Assembly: GCA_948938605.1 (NCBI GenBank)
Contig: CARAIG010000057.1
Location: 1 to 64,000, forward strand
Source: an uncultured Eubacteriales bacterium
Lineage (GTDB): Bacteria; Bacillota; Clostridia; Christensenellales; CAG-314
Reading direction: 5' to 3'
DNA length: 64,000 nt
Shown: piece by piece, positions 62,901 through 64,000 of the stretch
How positions within the stretch are numbered: the stretch's first letter is position 1
Layout: the number at the start of each line of letters is the position of its first letter
Translations under genes and position numbers: made by a program
The notes under the pieces: generated by a model
Seen by the model: only the letters and a program-made list of their open reading frames with translations
Databases searched by the model: none
Told to the model about the DNA's origin: nothing

Positions 62901-64000
62901 CGTTGAAATTACAAGGAAAGGTTCGTCCGTTGCGATAAGTTACATTACTGTCGACTTTACCGTTTCGCAACCGACTGCAATCGTAAACCAAGTGCTCAGC
63001 GGTTTGGATGCAGGCGAATACACCGTTAAGGTGACCGCCGGCGCTACTCCGAACTGCGCAGAAATCAGCCAATCTAAAAACGTAACCGTCAATAAAGCTC
63101 CTAACGCTTGGACGGAAGACGGCGCGCCTAAACTTAACGGAACGTACGATTCGCAAAACAACGTTTACGTTTATTTGTACGGCGCTACGGTAATCCCGTC
63201 GGCAACGGCGCAGCATGGCACTCCTAAGTATACCTATTATTTAAAAGACAGCAACACGCCGCTAAAAGACGTACCTTCCCAAGCGGGTGAATACACTGTT
63301 GAAATCACAGTCGAAAAGAGCGACAACTACGAACCGATTAAAGCTGTTACGCTTGCTTTACGCATAGATAAAGTTACAAACGACGGATTTATCGTCTCAC
63401 CGGGTGCAATCGGTTGGGTATGGGGCGACTACGACCGTAAAGTCCACTTGTTTACCGGTATCCCCCGTACGGGCGGAAATGTCAGTTTCAGCATCTTGGA
63501 TATTGACGGTCAAACCGTCGAAATTGACGGCGTTAAGCTTGACAAAATGTCGCTAGTGGACGGTGCGGGCATACATCACAATGACGTTAATAAGGACTTG
63601 TATGTTTCAACGCAGTACGCATCGCTTATAAGTAAACTTGTGGAAGGCAACTACCAACTTCAAATCAACGTCGAATCCACAACAAACTACAAAGGATTTG
63701 CAGCAACGACTCCGTTTGCGGTAACGGCGGCAACTAACAGTTGGACGGTTACTCCCAAAATAGCTTCTTGGTCGTTGGGATTGTGGACGGAAAAGGACAA
63801 CACTCCTAAAGCAGAGTCACGGTTCGGCCATCCGCAAATTACAGTAACCAGTCAAAACAATAACGAAGTCTATTACAAATCTACGTTCAATGCCGAAACA
63901 GGCAAGTACGAAGTATTAAACCGTTTGCAAAGCGCACTGGCGGGTTGGTACACAATGACGGTGACGGTTGCGGAACAAAAGGGTTGTTACAACGGACTTA
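50944..64000 (+). CDS. Giant modular surface protein, partial (3' end beyond window)
   Basis: ATG 50944 with AGGAGG 11 nt upstream. The frame is open to the window edge, at least 4352 codons; I read the first 40 lines codon by codon and spot-checked later ones without finding a stop. Residues 1-35 are a signal peptide. Residues about 245-620 are BspA-like leucine-rich repeats ('SIGRSAFYNCAQLVDVNIPST'). Residues about 620-1365 are mixed beta domains. From about 1366 there are roughly 28-30 tandem Ig-like modules of about 105 residues, each opening 'N.W...P....W.Y' and ending 'aG.Y.l.vt....NY..l'. Probably an extended adhesin; the anchor is unseen. The opposite-strand ORFs are shadows. Confidence 0.93.
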   Translation, partial: MDKIKLNKKVGVSVLAFILVASVAIGVFFATGLNANYVNALSLNKGRIAMVDLMDRYPVDWVIGPLAAKNADGIYVDADGEPAVDRYGNPTNNTHGIPRNQYFNVDNYVYTEPNTDLGGAGKTLYGWKPNIIPISPGNAVINENGYVIEGETATAKVGIYVEFDGTSGTALFGTSQRYALIVPDDVTQIGQSNGGYSLNGVAYYVDREENSYTYFNTSTAENDVKFTDFGNFIARSEVNAVISRANYFQPRERLVGVYFTQNSKLKSIDGGTEASDNAMYSTNRSNIGYRGKSAFARCDNMRFFIMPNGVESIGRSAFYNCAQLVDVNIPSTVNSLGNRVFYNCSSLLHITVPSGLPHSTEVFFGCKKLKDVENLSTNYSEADFSSAQLFNYTTTADESALYVVGGVPTTDNDGNKVYDSGKNGYLFCQNVIGDNSVFATISGHDQRYVTNGWYAMGFSGDTDSTGNKTYILPDELSDNSDRRVGIKYDYIDSFGNKRLNTFGEGAVTQYDIAKDFASGTWCVNIVMPKAVRVIGDSAFSGSHTRYMETYATYIGQKAFYGCADVGLNQNGKQWYYLHNPSLADYHIGSDAFTNLGAGVTKPDGERFYIFENKALYDKVTTNGELPSYLKIPDAVAKYQIPVYVNVYSEDGEQFTVTPSDMSVAFFNDSDYDSYNPTIKQGDNKVLITKRLNGYAFTDVKRSNGWWGKGESVTYPALSNMESTVWYSDADCTTKITSADGIGSLYNSSTSVEVNVYTRKIKYPDYNIAEWSFDEAMEDAQNADTYSFNKLLGLADDYVVDFVRHVNSWLDQSASVHAYVKSAGTYTLKVSLNAEKWGVWKNPDADKTQVEATVKQKEIDLGKLENIPTFYIVNTRTGNTEKLQRDEKTPIYEHIDGTYSTVEANSIGFVNVINSYTGYAGANLALAVKTADGQDWTMYNIAGDPSSQTSGTDSNRYAASYTFTVKNANYKFVYLSVEANKSDFTDRRMGLAESSMLERSAVLSKQWYITKSSNWLINKDNPEADALKNQYKPVVKTDGSGEAIYNWQYEFDGYKVNIPALANGGDLALTATLLLNGKELVTDLDVASLSFYLNSAMPAGEYELLIHAPEYEGDGQLYPAFDVSYKLTVTPKEFDSEAVQAIIDALTGSDATAGNTFEQAYDGNLFLHNDTDEVNITTLLANLNALLNVKLEGADIETNFWATEQGLKYFGKAELMYNRDELQSSTYYTFDNFDRLANVPKQVGKYLVYYSVYARNYTVVGGEADANRRDYRFTTVIYRELSADDILTEINKTTYTYNGNAVYANVPDSEYYKAFFNADDYINAGKTSVTLTIRDNVLNRWKATSTEGIAIDGADATVTYTVNPAENYWTLTPTVPGWQYGGFDATAYTVMGTLAYPGVDGADGHTHVIYYRIGKLNGNTIEWIDVRETEIHGSKAYFQVNSNGEIIDDEAKTIKAKFDALDVDAVYVLGSFVEACPNGNVNELQTERNSTIRLITASNSWVDTPGMTSWQYQGFTVSGNFAQGTARFKGDDQQFIYKVTDRDGKNVIIADFTDIADVANNLKALQVGTYKLYVTLPKAVNNNYNELTYDTTFVVSSADNGWKTTPGLTGWKYQTFTADNFRAGVPNLGSAKNIVYTLTASDGKQFTVNGKSVDSFTLELNVDGTALTQDTINALNTLAVRNYTLTASLAGELVDGSTTEYNYKPLTQPITFGVSSVSNAWTESPALTSWKYNEFTISNFIVGIPKYSTPDQVVYALTSAADSSKTVLTVEKVGDNWVLTQTSADALKSLPVGNYTLTAVLAGNADYDELSYSAPVSVTKADNGWSTTPGMTSWQYKGFTSSSNFTAGIPNVTVKADGANANITYTVSGNGITDIVFTSIADVENSLKSLPVANGYTLTVSYPGDNNYNALPYTTYFNVIKAANTWTVAPNLTSWVYKQFNADNFRAGVPAFDEDTTQKVVYALKAKDGLEFTVNGVSVNSFPLELNADGTLTAATITALNSLAVLNTRGGYIVEVNLSGTSNYTDLPETLTFNVLASTNNAWKTNGIPEIDGWIYGDFNASALKAGEAEYGDVIYTIKTVLENGNVGDSVSGYVNLSFADLLAKLGSDGIDAGNYNLYVTTVASNNYNAAEHNVRFTVGKAESNWTVYPAISGWTFGQNALTYTQGATDNAGAITYVFYPATLNDSGVYVVADGAQPVTIEPNSTTTPAGWYALVATAAATTNYQGAKYTVIFEISKADNNWANGCQPEGTFTWVWGKSGEKVTTDTGFVNAKATYCDVNETVKYVIKYPDGTYTAPIVKTKDSGTTALFEAIAQLGVGQYEITVSVEQTGNYSGIERTTYVTVTPASFNWNQAPEDAKWTWDENNDTLHQAFKQPTIVSVADSNVTIKYSLAGARQGNIGEYTDFATLQNKLKGIDADTYTVTVTVSCTNYQDKVGSAQIIVEQADNDWKTNIPATTLSKEFDDDDFAIQLATADFGTVKYYYNGTEIPDINAWIKTLNKASDTTYDFVTKVEQNYNYKGLEVTTKLTVTGKSSKWDNTWNPTVTQKYSVNMSTLWSGLVLPEHDLSNDVANGLTSSSVKYAINFVSADGQFEVNKTDLLTTAQVREFLGKDANFTNDGVVYRAGTYTVTAIYNPNDVNYTTLTAVVKVVIDKDSSVWTQQLGSEYKGSYQAIEIDTPSANYGVTLSITDSENNKYVWDKNKYTTLQDFIRTLDMGEYTIVSQVEPTNNYDGLSAITTRVTINPALNAWADESVLKPLYTFTRLDNALYTGDGLIAEQNKYFIDIPVASRGEVVCTIDGLTYSAIKNGKLIDLYNLTAGDHTLSFTVSADAKGNYNGLRYDCTIRVSKENNDWIENKEPNPSYTWQGNVKVDEFKVPQAVYHNELLRYEIAKVGDSAFTTLKGLNQAQFEAELAKLVNGTYIVTMHIGGNVDDVYIKDDSATREKATQYNSNYNEFTATTEITVSRYTNSFTTPFEASSWTYGDKVGASAGEGIIKVLTRPVAEHGNEAIVFAVYDAKNKLVFTSKASDYSGQADRAFAELIAWLNGTDKPNAGVYTVTATIQASDVYEAPQITTALYTIGKVTPQWTKTDAELQEFQNVSWIWGDTANNKQLPVLQLANWTANVVYKVNNQILSDDPATADVNEGHWMYYLKQQPSGTYRIVATVESGLNNEELTFEGTVTISLQPNGWNQKLSDGNKALEWEHGKATSITYEPKFNNTSNKITVKINNKVVPIKLNDGLVIEGAETFQQYFNNKCGVGTYTVTITVEADLQYGGLEDSFTVTITKSKDNGWVDNKNFELDGWTWDDITQNTEGWTLNLQIPTPKYGTYVTITVIKNGIEQFVSVLTYEKVGDSTTVNQNDLNAFKSKLWALDAGNYSVRAEIPETNDYAPYVQTTNVSFTVAQAVNVWNPDGKPHISGWDYSGSTAYPDSDPKYGNKNDVVYSYAPAQFDERGQIIEMNDALAGTVTWNTQLPFEAGSYYIRGTLAASDVGNYGSLAGYGSFSINTGANDWVDLPSVIAWKWNGYDAEVNRFSASARNGGTVTFTIKGVGDRTLTQNDFLTKDGTQSLYESYAQLLQNSFGFQLDGDGKPTKIISSVVWDALNALKPNTYVLHAVAAATTNYDEKTGNFAFEVGKAVNVWITAPNVLSFDYSGFVQSGERASFTQGSSKYGTVSYLVVDGNNKVVVVDGITTSATTELTAEQVAALLPKLNAGNYALQAWVTADSDAAYESLAEANHYTVMFSVSRIENGWVTTPEKSIEAYYTDLRATGSDGKYTFDFAAWFAEQQTQHNDDVSYLLLNTDYSASTSSGTYSYDELFDAILRLKAGSYIIRMTVAQSHNYLTLSADTGLTVKRYANEFTSFPNGNLKGQWQLDADGNNATVLEAFTVTSSKGNGTITYTVNGKTCKTYADFEKEVSTLNANSYQVTIAVEQTDDYEGLSRIVQLDIEQGTNELYWTISPSWTWNDKDNHFDGSSPKYGTQVYVEITRKGSSVAISYITVDFTVSQPTAIVNQVLSGLDAGEYTVKVTAGATPNCAEISQSKNVTVNKAPNAWTEDGAPKLNGTYDSQNNVYVYLYGATVIPSATAQHGTPKYTYYLKDSNTPLKDVPSQAGEYTVEITVEKSDNYEPIKAVTLALRIDKVTNDGFIVSPGAIGWVWGDYDRKVHLFTGIPRTGGNVSFSILDIDGQTVEIDGVKLDKMSLVDGAGIHHNDVNKDLYVSTQYASLISKLVEGNYQLQINVESTTNYKGFAATTPFAVTAATNSWTVTPKIASWSLGLWTEKDNTPKAESRFGHPQITVTSQNNNEVYYKSTFNAETGKYEVLNRLQSALAGWYTMTVTVAEQKGCYNGL

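Noticed and set aside
50944..64000. Many - strand ORFs of 60-170 codons
   Set aside because: All are antisense shadows of the continuous + strand giant frame, with no ribosome sites.

Overview
The window looks like one contiguous stretch of a low-to-mid GC Bacillota (Firmicutes) chromosome, most likely an uncultured Clostridia lineage of gut type. The grounds are a CwlD-like amidase, a VanW protein, an RsgI-type anti-sigma module, BspA-like leucine-rich and InlB-type repeats in surface proteins, strong AGGAGG ribosome sites, and promoters of the form TTGACA-17-TATAAT. The lineage is inference. Almost every gene is on the + strand; the exceptions lie at 33.3-34.7 kb and 40.4-42.3 kb. Layout: 0-7.6 kb holds tRNA-Ala(CGC), an unknown 253-aa protein, and two secreted proteins sharing InlB-type repeats, one of them a 1770-aa protein with a lipase-like head. 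7.6-11.2 kb is a three-gene signalling unit: an ECF sigma factor, a membrane anti-sigma with an RsgI-like Asn-Pro domain, and a lipoprotein with the same domain. 11.2-16.8 kb carries a PHP phosphoesterase, VanW, DnaB helicase and GlnRS. 16.9-21.2 kb has two zinc-ribbon proteins and an unusually short AlaRS. 21.2-22.1 kb is a repeat-filled gap. 22.3-32.4 kb continues with a Sel1-repeat protein, a lipoprotein, a DUF5714-like protein, PadR-PrmA-MtaB-HIT (protein and tRNA modification), bS21, RecX and a DUF378-like protein, with more interspersed repeats at 29.4, 30.4-30.7 and 32.7-33.2 kb. 33.3-42.3 kb has a ferritin-like protein with a 44-aa partner, a small cluster of DnaA boxes, CwlD-like amidase, a YbaK-type deacylase, small membrane proteins, a transglutaminase-like lipoprotein, an esterase, a rhomboid protease, an XRE regulator and tmRNA. 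42.4-49.9 kb has a membrane-anchored protein ending in a ribosomal-uL15-like domain, pyruvate phosphate dikinase, beta-carbonic anhydrase and a fused ABC-FtsX exporter. The last 14 kb hold a candidate structured small RNA with its own promoter and terminator, then a giant surface protein gene that is still open at the window edge (>4352 codons). That gene has BspA-like repeats followed by about 28-30 Ig-like modules of roughly 105 residues. The most interesting points are: (1) a run of nine G between the -35 and -10 of the giant gene's promoter, which looks like a slipped-strand phase switch; (2) the ECF sigma / RsgI-domain pair with a shared two-part upstream element; (3) the small RNA at 50.15-50.33 kb; (4) the uL15-like C-terminus on a membrane protein; (5) the compact AlaRS; and (6) two genes whose promoters place the transcript start on the ATG (leaderless). 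No CRISPR array, prophage, transposase or complete defence system was seen.
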